DNA of 64,000 nt, taken from NCBI RefSeq assembly GCF_003309065.1, contig NZ_POAF01000001.1, positions 310,001 through 374,000 of the forward strand. The letters run 5' to 3'. The notes under the pieces are model-generated. The model did not search any database and had not been told where the DNA came from. It worked only from the letters and a program-made list of their open reading frames with translations. This document shows positions 8,526 to 17,128 of this stretch, piece after piece (the stretch's first letter is position 1; the number at the start of each line of letters is the position of its first letter). A program made the translations under genes and the position numbers. Origin of the DNA: Glutamicibacter soli. Lineage in GTDB: Bacteria > Actinomycetota > Actinomycetes > Actinomycetales > Micrococcaceae.

Positions 8526-9146
8526 TTAGGATTCGACTCCGCCGCCACCGGTGACGGAACCGGCGTGCTTGGCGATCTTGTCGAAGAAGCCGTAGGCCAG
8601 CCCGTCCTCGGCGGTGAACCACTTGTCGCGCTGGTTGTCGATGAGGATCTGCTCCACGGTCTGGCCGGTCTGCTCGGCGGTCAGCTCGCTCATGACCTTC
8701 TTCATGTGCATGATCAGCTCAGCCTGGATCTTGATGTCCGAGGCAGTGCCGCCGATGCCGCCCGATGGCTGGTGCATCAGGATGCGGGCGTTCGGGGTGG
8801 CGAAGCGCTTGCCCGGGGTGCCGGAGGACAGCAGGAACTGGCCCATGGAGGCCGCCAGGCCGGTGGCCACGGTCACCACGTCGTTCGGGATGTACTGCAT
8901 GGTGTCGTAGATCGCCATGCCCGCGGTGATGGAGCCGCCTGGCGAGTTGATGTACAGGTAGATGTCCTTCTCAGGGTCCTCCGCCGAGAGCAGCAGCAGC
9001 TGCGAGCAGATGGCGTTCGCATTGTCGTCGCGGACCTCGGAGCCCAGCCAGATGATGCGCTCCTTGAGGAGGCGGTTGTAAATGTAATCCTCACGGCCTG
9101 CCGGGTCAACGGTGGCCATGGTGGGAGTGCGCGAATCATTTGACAT
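8526..9146 (-). CDS. clpP1: ATP-dependent Clp protease proteolytic subunit ClpP1
   Basis: A 206-residue ClpP subunit with Ser100 (GLAAS), His125 (LMHQP) and Asp174 (NQRDKW). I chose ATG 9146 (MSNDSRTP) because a GGAAGAGG-like ribosome-binding site lies just upstream. An ATG at 9164 would only add six residues encoded by that site. ClpP1 pairs with ClpP2 in actinobacteria. The 5' region carries two ClgR-like boxes, and the first gene of the pair would be the regulated one. Confidence 0.97.
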   Translation of the reverse strand: MSNDSRTPTMATVDPAGREDYIYNRLLKERIIWLGSEVRDDNANAICSQLLLLSAEDPEKDIYLYINSPGGSITAGMAIYDTMQYIPNDVVTVATGLAASMGQFLLSSGTPGKRFATPNARILMHQPSGGIGGTASDIKIQAELIMHMKKVMSELTAEQTGQTVEQILIDNQRDKWFTAEDGLAYGFFDKIAKHAGSVTGGGGVES

Positions 9147-9273
9147 GTTCTCTACCTCTTCCAAACGTGTAGATCAGATTCTGGGATCCAAAGTCCGAAT
9201 CCCAAAGCTGCAACTGGTTTACTTGCAGATTACTTACTTCAAGTCCTCGATGGGGCGATTCATGCCCCTGTTT

Positions 9274-9304
9274 CGCTCACGGCGCATGCTGCACGCCTGA
9301 AGCG
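9274..9304 (-). promoter_or_regulatory. Two ClgR-like operator boxes upstream of clpP1
   Basis: Two CGC-N5-GCG elements are present: CGCTCACGGCG at 9274-9284 (plus-strand reading) and CGCTTCAGGCG at 9294-9304 (minus-strand reading). Their centres are exactly 20 bp apart. The ClgR consensus of corynebacteria, as I recall it, has the core CGCYNANRGCG. The first box fits that core fully and the second misses one position. ClgR activates clpP1P2 in Streptomyces, Corynebacterium and Mycobacterium. Occupancy here is inference. Confidence 0.6.
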
Positions 9305-9305
9305 A

Positions 9306-9355
9306 ACAAAAATGGCCGTCAACCAGCGTGTTTGCACATGCTGGCCGACGGCCAT
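9306..9355 (-). terminator. Rho-independent terminator of tig
   Basis: ATGGCCGTC at 9312-9320 pairs with 9347-9355, with an inner CCAGC/GCTGG stem. On the minus strand the stem is followed by TTTTTG. It ends tig, immediately next to the ClgR-like boxes. Confidence 0.85.
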
Positions 9356-9373
9356 CAATGATTTGGGTGAAGA

Positions 9374-10717
9374 CTACTTGGCTTCGGTTGCCTCGGACTC
9401 GGCCTCAGCCTCTGCTGCTTCGTCCTCGCCAGCTGGCTTCACGAAGGAGCTCAGATCCACAGCTGCACCGTTCGAGTCGGTGACCGTTGCGTACTCCAGG
9501 ACCTTTGCCAGTGCCTTGCGGCGGCGAACCTCGCCCAGCAGCATTGGAACCTGGCCTGCGCCGTCCAGCATCTGAGCGAACTGGTTCGGCTCCATGCCGT
9601 ACTGGCCTGCGGTCTGCACGATGTAGTCGATCAGCTCGGACTGCTCCACGCCAACCTCTTCGGCGTTGGCAACTGCGTCCAGGATGATTTCGTTCTTGAA
9701 GGCACGCTCGGTGTTCTCGCGAACTTCCGCACGGTGCTCTTCGGTGTCGTGGTCGTCCTCGGCGTTCGGCTGGTCGAAGTGCTGCTCGATCTGCTCGTTG
9801 ATAACCGACTCAGGCACCGGAACCTCAACCAGTTCCAGCAGCTTGTCCAGGACCAGCTCGCGGGCCTCAACGCCCTGCTCGACGATCTTGCCTTCGGCGG
9901 CGGACTTGCTCAGGTCCTCGCGCAGCTCGGCGATGGTGTCGAACTCGGAAGCCAGCTGCGCGAAATCATCGTTGGCTTCTGGCAGTTCGCGCTGCTTCAC
10001 AGCGGTCACGACAACCTTGACGGTGGCAGGCTTGCCGGCGTACTCGCCGCCAGCCAGCTCGGTCTCGAAGGTTGCGTCTTCGCCAGCGGACAGGCCGGTG
10101 ATGGCCTCGTCCATGCCCTCAAGCATGTTGCCCGAGCCGATCTGGTAGGACAGGCCCTGAGCCGAGTCGACCTCTTCGCCCTCGACCGAAGCGGTCAGGT
10201 CGATGGTGACGAAGGAATCGGCAGCTGCTGGAGCCTCGACGTCCTTCAGGGTGCCGAAGCGGCCGCGCAGGTCGTCAAGAGCCTTCTCGATGTCCTCGTC
10301 GGAAACTTCCTTGGCCTCAACGGAAACCTCGATGCCCTTGTAGTCAGGCAGCTCGACAGTCGGGCGGATGTCAACTTCCAGGGTGAAGACCAGCTGGCCT
10401 TCGCCTTCCTTCTCGATCGAAGGCAGCTCGGTGATGTCGACCTCTGGGCGCGACAGCGGGGTGAGCTCGTTCTCGACCATGGCGGCCTGGTAGTACTCGT
10501 TCAGACCCTCGTTCACCGCGGTCTCGATGACGTAGCCCCGGCCAACGCGCTGATCGATCAGGCGGGAAGGAACCTTGCCCTTGCGGAAGCCTGGGATCTG
10601 GATCTGCTGAGCGATAGTCTTGTACGCCTCATCGACGCGGGGCTTCAGCTCTGCGTAAGGAACTTCAACGGTCAGCTTAACCCGGGTCGGGTTGACGTTT
10701 TCGACGGCGCTCTTCAC
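9374..10717 (-). CDS. tig: Trigger factor, ribosome-associated chaperone/PPIase
   Basis: A 447-residue three-domain protein. The N-terminal ribosome-binding domain contains GFRKGKVP (about residues 44-51), the ribosome-docking loop. A central FKBP-type peptidyl-prolyl isomerase domain (about 150-245) includes the ITGLSAGE region. The C-terminal helical chaperone arm ends in an acidic, Ala/Glu-rich tail typical of actinobacterial Tig. It binds nascent chains at the exit tunnel. It is flanked by its own terminator downstream and a tRNA-Pro terminator upstream, so it is probably monocistronic. Adjacency to clpP1P2-clpX is conserved in many bacteria. Confidence 0.98.
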   Translation of the reverse strand: MKSAVENVNPTRVKLTVEVPYAELKPRVDEAYKTIAQQIQIPGFRKGKVPSRLIDQRVGRGYVIETAVNEGLNEYYQAAMVENELTPLSRPEVDITELPSIEKEGEGQLVFTLEVDIRPTVELPDYKGIEVSVEAKEVSDEDIEKALDDLRGRFGTLKDVEAPAAADSFVTIDLTASVEGEEVDSAQGLSYQIGSGNMLEGMDEAITGLSAGEDATFETELAGGEYAGKPATVKVVVTAVKQRELPEANDDFAQLASEFDTIAELREDLSKSAAEGKIVEQGVEARELVLDKLLELVEVPVPESVINEQIEQHFDQPNAEDDHDTEEHRAEVRENTERAFKNEIILDAVANAEEVGVEQSELIDYIVQTAGQYGMEPNQFAQMLDGAGQVPMLLGEVRRRKALAKVLEYATVTDSNGAAVDLSSFVKPAGEDEAAEAEAESEATEAK

Positions 10718-10756
10718 AGCGTTGTACTCCTGAGTTGTAATAATTAGGTCTAATCT

Positions 10757-10792
10757 GCAAAAAACCCCGCAACATGGTGGCGTTGCGGGGTT
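10757..10792 (-). terminator. Terminator downstream of tRNA-Pro copy 1
   Basis: AACCCCGCAAC at 10763-10773 pairs with GTTGCGGGGTT at 10782-10792. On the minus strand it is followed by a run of T (TTTTTTGC). It separates the tRNA from tig. Confidence 0.88.
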
Positions 10793-10803
10793 GTTCGACA
10801 GAG

Positions 10804-10878
10804 TCGGGGTGACAGGATTCGAACCTGCGACCTCACGCTCCCAAAGCGCGCGCTCTAGCCAAGCTGAGCTACACCCCG
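10804..10878 (-). tRNA. tRNA-Pro (anticodon TGG), copy 1
   Basis: A 75-nt cloverleaf on the minus strand. The acceptor stem CGGGGTG/CACCCCG, D-arm GCTC/GAGC, anticodon loop TTTGGGA (anticodon TGG) and T-arm with TTCGAAT are all present, with discriminator A. CCA is not encoded. Confidence 0.97.
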
Positions 10879-10975
10879 ATTAGCAGTGATCAGTCTAACC
10901 GACGTTTTCCTGTATCCACTAATCGTTTGTGATGCAGTTCGGGTCTATTTCACTAGCATCCGAAGATCACAAGAT

Positions 10976-10990
10976 CTAAATAATATTTAG
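10976..10990. repeat. AT-rich perfect palindrome between the two tRNA-Pro genes
   Basis: CTAAATAATATTTAG is a perfect 15-bp palindrome about a central base, in an AT-rich spacer between the tRNA copies. Role unknown. Confidence 0.5.
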
Positions 10991-11036
10991 CTCTCAAGTT
11001 TCATGTACATTCAGACCGGAATCCTTAGTTCATGAG

Positions 11037-11111
11037 TCGGGGTGACAGGATTCGAACCTGCGACCTCACGCTCCCAAAGCGCGCGCTCTAGCCAAGCTGA
11101 GCTACACCCCG
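11037..11111 (-). tRNA. tRNA-Pro (anticodon TGG), copy 2
   Basis: Identical over its full 75 nt to copy 1, including the three bases beyond the 3' end. It has the same anticodon, TGG. It lies 158 bp upstream of copy 1 on the same strand and may be cotranscribed with it. Confidence 0.97.
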
Positions 11112-11979
11112 TTGAATTCTTGTGAAAATCGCTTCTCACTTGAACCAACTCTTTGTGAATTCAGGTTTGGATTTGTTTATCCGCGCCTGACCACAAGAAA
11201 TAAAGATACACGGGTTCGGGGTAAATGCAAAATCAGGATCCCTCTCCCAGTACCGCCGGGAAACCGCGTGTTTCCGGGGATTTTCCGAGAATTACCTTCG
11301 ATTTTGACGCATATTCCACCCCGACGTGAGTTGAGTAACAGGAGATTTATTATTCGCGAGCCCCGGGAGGGCGACACCATAAGCCGTAGCCATCGACGCA
11401 TCAACGGGCGAAAAGGCGAGGAATTCTCGACGCTAAAACTTCCCGTCGGGGCGTAGGGGCTGGAAACAACGGGAACCAGCGCAGGAAAGTTGACCGGCAC
11501 ACCTCAGCGGCTGGGGCCGTTCCCGGCGCCAGCGGCTCCGCGAACATCGGGTCTTCCCGCATTCGCAAGCCTTCCCCCTTGAACCCAACAGGCGGCAGCC
11601 CAAGCGCCAGCCACCGCCGCGGACTCTCCCATGACGCCCTGCGGCCACTGGGTCCGCGTTCCGGTGCAGTTCACTGCCAGCGGACCAGGCAGCATGCATC
11701 TTGCAGTGCCGTACTTCTCGTGGCATGACATCGTGCTGCTCGCGGAATCGGATTTCTGGGCACGCGACCCTGGCATCATCATCGCCCTCGGCCAGATTTT
11801 GCGGGCGACGCAGGTTTTCTCGATGCCAGGCAAGATCGAAGTCCCCTTGCCGGTCAGGCCGAATCAATGCGCGTGGGTTCCAGCGCAGAAATCCGATGCC
11901 CTACCGCGAAAGTCCTGGGAAGGCAGATGGCCAGCGATTCGGATTCCAGCGAGGGCCAGCAACGGGCGACACTTACCGG
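11112..11979. other. 868-bp region without a supported gene
   Basis: The first part (11112-11440) is AT-richer and carries stop codons in all likely frames. The second part (11440-11979) is GC-rich and has open frames on both strands: a plus-strand frame from 11631 and minus-strand frames at 11433-11867 and 11504-11833. None has a convincing ribosome-binding site or a recognisable motif, and the plus frame would run through the tRNA-Gly gene. It may contain a decayed gene or an unannotated RNA. Confidence 0.5.
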
Positions 11980-12009
11980 ATAAACGAAAACCCCGCCGGA
12001 GCGGGGTTT
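11980..12009 (-). terminator. Terminator downstream of tRNA-Gly
   Basis: AAACCCCGC at 11988-11996 pairs with GCGGGGTTT at 12001-12009 around a 4-nt loop. On the minus strand it is followed by TTTTCG. It lies directly after the tRNA-Gly 3' end. Confidence 0.85.
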
Positions 12010-12012
12010 CTC

Positions 12013-12086
12013 TGGAGGGGATGACGAGAATCGAACTCGCGTCATTAGTTTGGAAGACTAAGGCTTTACCATTAAGCTACATCCCC
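12013..12086 (-). tRNA. tRNA-Gly (anticodon TCC)
   Basis: A 74-nt cloverleaf including an encoded CCA. The acceptor stem is GGGGATG/CATCCCC, and the anticodon loop CTTCCAA gives anticodon TCC. The T-loop is TTCGATT. Confidence 0.96.
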
Positions 12087-12271
12087 ATTTCGAAGCTACT
12101 TCGCTTCGAACAAGTTCTAGTCTAGACCATAAAACTTGGGCATTGCAAATCGGGAAACCAGTCTCCGACTTGGGTGCATTCGCCTAGCACGGAGCGCCAC
12201 CCAGAAAAGACAGTACACGCCGGGAATTTGAATTTAAAAGAATAAATCCGAATTCCCGGCGCAGCGCATGC

Positions 12272-13240
12272 TTATTTACCGGCGCGCTTGCGCGGCAGGC
12301 GCTGGCATTTGGGGCACCAGTACAGTTTCCTGGCGGCGACCTCAGCGAGGGAGATCGTCGCGGTGCATTTCCTGCATCCCATCCCCTGGCGCTGGTAAAC
12401 GTAGTAGGCATTATCCGGCCAGAGAAGTCCTTCGGAATCACGGTCTTCGGGGCGGGTCGTGATGATCTTCCCGTCGCGCACGCCGTCCTCCATCGTCGCC
12501 ACGATGTCGTTCCACAGTTTCTTGGCGGCCCGGGTCGAAAGCTCGTTGGCCGGAAGATCGGGAGAAATCCGGTTGCGGAACAGCGTTTCCGCGCGGTAGA
12601 TATTTCCGACGCCGCTGATGAGGTTTTGGTTCATCAGCACGATGCCGATCGGCGACTTGGTGCGCAACAGGTTCGCGCGGAATAGCGCGTAGGCCTCATC
12701 CAGCCGTGCGTCCGCCTCGGCGGCATCCGCCTGGCCCTTGGCCGCCCGGAACCTGACGGCGGCACCGACTAACGGGTCCGGCCCCAATTTGGCCAACTGG
12801 GCCTGCACCTGTTCGTGGTCCAGCACCTCGCAGGCTGTTGGGCCGCGCAAGTCCGCCCAGCCGTGCTCGGACACGATGCGTGCGCGCACGGCGCCCACGG
12901 GAGCCGGCGGACCGGAGTACTCCCCCGCGTCCTGCGGCGAAGCGGTTTCGCGTTCACCGATCTTCCGCGGGGCGCCGATGGATGACGCGCCGGTGAAGTA
13001 GCTGTCTCCACCGAAGCTGAAGGCTCCGTAGAGACCCAGGTGCACCCGCAGGTACAGGTCGTTGGAGAAATGGCAGAACAGCTGCTTGCCCTTGGCGAAC
13101 GCGTATTCAAGTTCGCACCCGTCGATGCGCTGCGCGTCGACGGCGAAGCGGCCCTGCGGGGAAGAAACGTGGACCGTCTGGCCGCCGAATACGTCGTCGA
13201 ATTGGCGGGCCAGACGGTGAAGGGAGTGTCCTTCGGGCAC
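12272..13240 (-). CDS. Fpg/Nei-family DNA glycosylase/AP lyase
   Basis: A 322-residue base-excision-repair enzyme. It begins MPEGHSLHR; after Met removal the N-terminal proline is the Schiff-base nucleophile and the next Glu is the general acid. The middle helix-two-turn-helix region contains LMNQNLISGVGNIYRAE. The C-terminal zinc finger has two CxxC pairs (CRKC and CPKC). The MPEGH start and overall layout fit the Nei2-like actinobacterial branch, which removes oxidised pyrimidines. It starts 2 bp after rpiB, so the two form an operon. The same pair (Rv2465c/Rv2464c) occurs in mycobacteria. Confidence 0.92.
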   Translation of the reverse strand: MPEGHSLHRLARQFDDVFGGQTVHVSSPQGRFAVDAQRIDGCELEYAFAKGKQLFCHFSNDLYLRVHLGLYGAFSFGGDSYFTGASSIGAPRKIGERETASPQDAGEYSGPPAPVGAVRARIVSEHGWADLRGPTACEVLDHEQVQAQLAKLGPDPLVGAAVRFRAAKGQADAAEADARLDEAYALFRANLLRTKSPIGIVLMNQNLISGVGNIYRAETLFRNRISPDLPANELSTRAAKKLWNDIVATMEDGVRDGKIITTRPEDRDSEGLLWPDNAYYVYQRQGMGCRKCTATISLAEVAARKLYWCPKCQRLPRKRAGK

Positions 13241-13242
13241 GG

Positions 13243-13716
13243 CTAGTCGATGACCTCGCCGGTGGTTTCATAGGTCGCGATCTTGCCGATGCGGCGAACG
13301 TGGCGCTCGGCTTCGCTGAACGGCTCGGCCAGGAATGCCTCGATCAGTTCGGCGGCTTCCTCCACAGTGTGCTGGCGGCCGCCCACGGCGATCACGTTGG
13401 CGTCGTTGTGCTCGCGGGCCAGCTTGGCGGTGTCCAGGTTCCAGGCCAGTGCGGCGCGGATGCCCTCGACCTTGTTGGCGGCGATCTGCTCGCCGTTGCC
13501 CGAACCGCCCAGTACGATGCCCAGCGCTTCGACGCCGGCACGCTGGTCGGCGACCACTGCCTTGGCCGCGTTGATGCAGAAGGCCGGGTAGTCGTCTTCC
13601 GCGTCATAGGCCTTCGGTCCATGGTTGACCATCTCGTAGCCCTTGGCGGTCAGGTGCTTGACCAGGTAGTCGCTGAGTTCAAGACCGGCATGGTCGGTGG
13701 CGATATGCACGCGCAT
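13243..13716 (-). CDS. rpiB: Ribose-5-phosphate isomerase B
   Basis: A 157-residue RpiB/LacAB-type isomerase interconverting ribose-5-phosphate and ribulose-5-phosphate in the non-oxidative pentose-phosphate pathway. The N-terminal ATDHAG carries the phosphate-binding Asp/His, and the GGSGNGEQIAANK loop carries the anion hole and the glutamate used as base in the mycobacterial enzyme. I preferred ATG 13716 (MRVHIATDHAG) to ATG 13731 because a GAGG sequence lies 9 nt upstream of it. The glycosylase gene follows 2 bp downstream. Confidence 0.95.
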   Translation of the reverse strand: MRVHIATDHAGLELSDYLVKHLTAKGYEMVNHGPKAYDAEDDYPAFCINAAKAVVADQRAGVEALGIVLGGSGNGEQIAANKVEGIRAALAWNLDTAKLAREHNDANVIAVGGRQHTVEEAAELIEAFLAEPFSEAERHVRRIGKIATYETTGEVID

Positions 13717-13967
13717 CGTGTGGAGCCTCATTCATTGTGGACGGTTGTTGCTGTCTTTTCTAGCTTAGCGACCAACACGCGCGCCGCAGGCATTGCGTCG
13801 CGCTCCGGGTAATTGTGTGAAGTCACCGCCCGATTCGGGGAACTAAGAATGGTGACGCCGAAAAAACACGCGAAATATACGGATTCCCCCGGCCCGGGGG
13901 TTGCGGAGGGGCGGGTGGCGGGTGACACAATAGGCATAGATATTCAATATCCATTTCAGAACTTCGG

Positions 13968-13984
13968 GTGAGGTGATGCCTCAC
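13968..13984 (+). repeat. Small hairpin in the pepN leader
   Basis: GTGAGG at 13968-13973 pairs with CCTCAC at 13979-13984, ending just before the GGAG ribosome-binding site of pepN. It could influence initiation, but it is short. Confidence 0.35.
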
Positions 13985-14001
13985 GAGAAATTGGAGCCCC
14001 C

Positions 14002-16548
14002 ATGCCAGGAATGAACCTCACGCGCGCCGAGGCCGCCGAACGCGCCAGCGTGATCAACGTCGAGTCCTACGAGGTGAATCTCGACCTGACCCGCGGCGAG
14101 CGCGTGTTCACCTCGCAGACCACCGTGCGATTCACCGCGACCCCGGGAGCCGCGAGCTTCATCGACGCCGTGACCGACACCGTGCGTTCGGTGAACCTGA
14201 ACGGCGTCGAGCTGGACCCGGCCGAGGTGGCCGACGGCATCCGCATCCAGTTGCCGAATCTGGCCGCTGAGAACGTCCTGGTGATCGACGCGGATGCGTT
14301 GTACATGAACACCGGCGAAGGCCTGCACCGCTTCGTGGACCCGGTGGATCAGGAGGTCTACCTCTACACCCAGTTCGAGGTCGCCGACTGCCGCCGCATG
14401 TTCGCCGTTTTCGAGCAGCCGGATTTGAAGGCCACCTTCCAGTTCTCGGTGACCGCGCCGAAGTACTGGAACGTCGTCTCCAACGCCCCGACCCCGCAAC
14501 CGGTTGAGAAGGGCGAGGCCTCAACCTGGGACTTCGCGCCGACCCAGCGCATCTCCTGCTACATCACCGCGCTGATCGCCGGCCCCTACCAGGTGGCCCG
14601 CGACTCGCTGGTCTCCTCCAGCGGCCGCACCGTGGAACTCGGCGTGTTCGCCCGCGCTTCGCTGATGGAGTACCTGGATGTCGCGAACATCGTGACCATC
14701 ACCCGCCAGGGCTTCGAATTCTACGAGAAGAACTTCGGTACCCCGTACCCGTTCGAAAAGTACGACCAGCTGTTCGTGCCTGAGTTCAACGCCGGAGCGA
14801 TGGAGAACGCGGGCGCGGTGACCTTCCTGGAAGAGTACGTCTTCCGCTCCCGGCCCACCGGCGCCATGGTTGAACGCCGCGCCATCACCATCCTGCACGA
14901 GCTGGCCCACATGTGGTTCGGCGACCTGGTCACCATGAAATGGTGGAACGACCTGTGGCTCAATGAATCCTTCGCCGAGTTCATGTCCACGCTGGCCGCC
15001 GCGCAGAACACCGAGTTCACCAGCGCCTGGACCACCTTCAACACACTGGAGAAGAACTGGGCCTACCGCCAGGACCAGCTGCCCTCCACCCACCCGATCG
15101 TGGCCCCGATCAACGACCTGGAAGACGTCGAGGTCAACTTCGACGGCATCACCTACGCCAAGGGCGCCTCGGTGCTCCGCCAGCTGGTGGCCTTCGTGGG
15201 CCAGGAGGAGTTCATGGCCGGCGTGCGCGAGTACTTTGCGAAGCATGCCTGGGGCAATACCGAGCTGCCCGACCTGCTGCGCGAGCTGGAAGCGGCCAGC
15301 GGCCGCGACCTGAGCCACTGGGGCGGATCCTGGCTGGAGACCGCCGGCGTGAACACCTTGACCGCCCAGATCTCCGAGGATGAGAACGGCGTGATCACCG
15401 ACTTCGCCATCCACCAGAGCGCCGCCGCGGACTACCCGACCCTGCGCCAGCATCGCCTGGCCGTGGGCTTCTACTCGCTGGACGCCGGGGGCAAGTTGCA
15501 GCGTGTGCACCTCGAGGAGCTGGACATCGACGGCGAGCTCACCGAGGTGCCGGCGCTGGTCGGCCTGGCGCGCCCGGATCTGGTGCTGCTGAACGACGAC
15601 GACCTGACCTACACCAAGATCCGCCTGGACGAGCGTTCGCTGGCCACCGCGACCGAGCACCTGAAGGACTTCGCGCAGTCGCTGCCGCGCACGCTGGTTT
15701 GGTCCGCCGCCTGGGATGCGGTCCGCGAAGCGGAGTCCCCGGCCCGCACCTACGTCCAGCTGCTGCTGAACAACATCGGCCACGAGGTCGATTCGACGGT
15801 GATCATGGTGCTGCTGCGCCAGCTGAACACCTCGCTGGATTCCTTCGTGGCCGCAGAGCACAGCCAGGAGCTCGGCATCCACGCCGCCGACCGGCTGTGG
15901 GAGCTGGCCACCGAGGCCGAAGCCGGATCCGACGCGCAGCTGCAGTTCGCCAAGGCCTTCGCCCACCGCTCGCGCACCGCCGCGCAGCTGGATACGGTGC
16001 AGGCGCTGTTCGACGGCTCCACCGCGCTCGACGGGCTAGCCGTCGATACCGATCTGCGCTGGGCGCTGGCCATCGCGCTGTCCGCCGGCGGCCGCATGGA
16101 CGACGCGGGGCTGGACGCGGTGCTCGCCGCCGACGACACCGCCAAGGGCAAGGCCTCCTGGCACACCGCCCGCGCCGCGCGCCCCACTGCGGAAGCCAAG
16201 GCCGCCGCGTTCGCGGCCGCAACCAGCGGGGATTTGTCCAACGACCAGCAGAGCGCGGTCATCGCAGGCTTCAACACCACCCACGACTCCGAGCTGATTT
16301 CCGGATATGCGCAGCAGTACTTCGACCTGCTGGTCACCACGTGGGAGTCTTTCTCCCATGAAATGGCCAAGCAGATCGTGCTGGGCTTCTACCCCGGCTC
16401 GAACGTCTCCGAGCAGACGCTGGCGCAGACCGACAGCTTCCTGGCCTCGCTCGGCCAGAAGCACCCGGCCATGCGCCGACTGCTGGTGGAGTCCAAGGCA
16501 GACGTGGAGCGCGCCTTGGCCGCCCGCGCCGCTGACGCGCAGGCCTAG
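14002..16548 (+). CDS. pepN: Aminopeptidase N (M1 family zinc metallopeptidase)
   Basis: An 848-residue M1 peptidase that removes N-terminal residues from peptides in the cytoplasm. The exopeptidase motif GAMEN is at 265-269. The zinc site HELAH is at 299-303, with the third ligand Glu322 in NESFAE. A C-terminal ERAP1-like helical domain follows. The ATG at 14002 has a GGAG site 8 nt upstream. The 270-bp leader has AT-rich promoter-like sequence and a small hairpin. It is probably the first gene of a cluster with the OsmC and haemoglobin genes, although 82 bp separate it from OsmC. Confidence 0.98.
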   Translation: MPGMNLTRAEAAERASVINVESYEVNLDLTRGERVFTSQTTVRFTATPGAASFIDAVTDTVRSVNLNGVELDPAEVADGIRIQLPNLAAENVLVIDADALYMNTGEGLHRFVDPVDQEVYLYTQFEVADCRRMFAVFEQPDLKATFQFSVTAPKYWNVVSNAPTPQPVEKGEASTWDFAPTQRISCYITALIAGPYQVARDSLVSSSGRTVELGVFARASLMEYLDVANIVTITRQGFEFYEKNFGTPYPFEKYDQLFVPEFNAGAMENAGAVTFLEEYVFRSRPTGAMVERRAITILHELAHMWFGDLVTMKWWNDLWLNESFAEFMSTLAAAQNTEFTSAWTTFNTLEKNWAYRQDQLPSTHPIVAPINDLEDVEVNFDGITYAKGASVLRQLVAFVGQEEFMAGVREYFAKHAWGNTELPDLLRELEAASGRDLSHWGGSWLETAGVNTLTAQISEDENGVITDFAIHQSAAADYPTLRQHRLAVGFYSLDAGGKLQRVHLEELDIDGELTEVPALVGLARPDLVLLNDDDLTYTKIRLDERSLATATEHLKDFAQSLPRTLVWSAAWDAVREAESPARTYVQLLLNNIGHEVDSTVIMVLLRQLNTSLDSFVAAEHSQELGIHAADRLWELATEAEAGSDAQLQFAKAFAHRSRTAAQLDTVQALFDGSTALDGLAVDTDLRWALAIALSAGGRMDDAGLDAVLAADDTAKGKASWHTARAARPTAEAKAAAFAAATSGDLSNDQQSAVIAGFNTTHDSELISGYAQQYFDLLVTTWESFSHEMAKQIVLGFYPGSNVSEQTLAQTDSFLASLGQKHPAMRRLLVESKADVERALAARAADAQA

Positions 16549-16630
16549 CCCATAACGATCCCGTGGTGTGCCACGCGCCGTGTGCGTGAAGGCACACCAC
16601 GTTTCGTTTAAAGGGTGGGAGAATGGGGTC

Positions 16631-17128
16631 ATGGACCTCTCGCAGCACCGATACCAGGTGAGCATCGACTGGACCGGCAACCGCGGGTCCGGCACCGAGG
16701 GATACCGCAGCTACGGCCGGGACCACATCGTCCGGGCGCCGGGCCTGCCCGATCTTCCCGGGACCGCCGACCCCACTTTCCATGGCGACAAGGACCGGTG
16801 GAATCCCGAGCAGCTGCTGCTGGCGGCGCTGACCCAATGCCACATGCTCTCCTACCTGCATGTGGCGGTGACCCACGGCGTCGTGGTCACCGGCTACAGC
16901 GACCAGTCAACCGGCACCCTACGCCTGAACCGCGACAACAGCGGAGAATTCACCCAGGTGGTGCTGCATCCCCGCGTGGAACTCGCCGACGAGTCCCAGC
17001 GAGAACTGGCCGACTCGCTGCACCACGAGGCCAACAAGGTTTGTTTTATCGCGCGGTCCGTGAATTTCCCGGTCCTGCACGAGCCAGTCACCTTCCAACC
17101 GACAGATACCCGAGGACTTAGCCAATGA
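16631..17128 (+). CDS. OsmC/Ohr-family peroxiredoxin-like protein
   Basis: A 165-residue OsmC-fold protein. The two redox cysteines are Cys70 (LTQCHML) and Cys138 (NKVCFIARSVNFPV), the layout used to reduce organic hydroperoxides. The ATG at 16631 follows a GGGTGGGAG-like site; an upstream in-frame ATG (16568) has no such site and would add non-conserved residues. The stop overlaps the start of the globin gene (ATGA), so the two are translationally coupled. Joint peroxide and nitric-oxide/oxygen handling is inference from the pairing. Confidence 0.88.
   Translation: MDLSQHRYQVSIDWTGNRGSGTEGYRSYGRDHIVRAPGLPDLPGTADPTFHGDKDRWNPEQLLLAALTQCHMLSYLHVAVTHGVVVTGYSDQSTGTLRLNRDNSGEFTQVVLHPRVELADESQRELADSLHHEANKVCFIARSVNFPVLHEPVTFQPTDTRGLSQ

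Larger units (their letters stand above)
10801..11111. repeat. 78-bp direct repeat comprising the two tRNA-Pro genes
   Basis: Positions 10801-10878 and 11034-11111 are identical. The identity stops just outside the tRNA, so this is a gene duplication with diverged flanks rather than a recent longer segmental copy. Confidence 0.85.

Noticed and set aside
10801-11111. tRNA-Pro duplication as attL/attR of a mobile element
   Set aside because: Only about 155 bp lie between the copies, there is no integrase, and both copies are complete tRNAs.
11631-12125. Open frame reading through the tRNA-Gly gene
   Set aside because: It runs through a complete tRNA and terminator on the other strand, has no ribosome-binding site, and its protein matches nothing I know.
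14521-15966. 481-codon open frame antisense to pepN
   Set aside because: pepN has complete catalytic motifs and the antisense frame has none.
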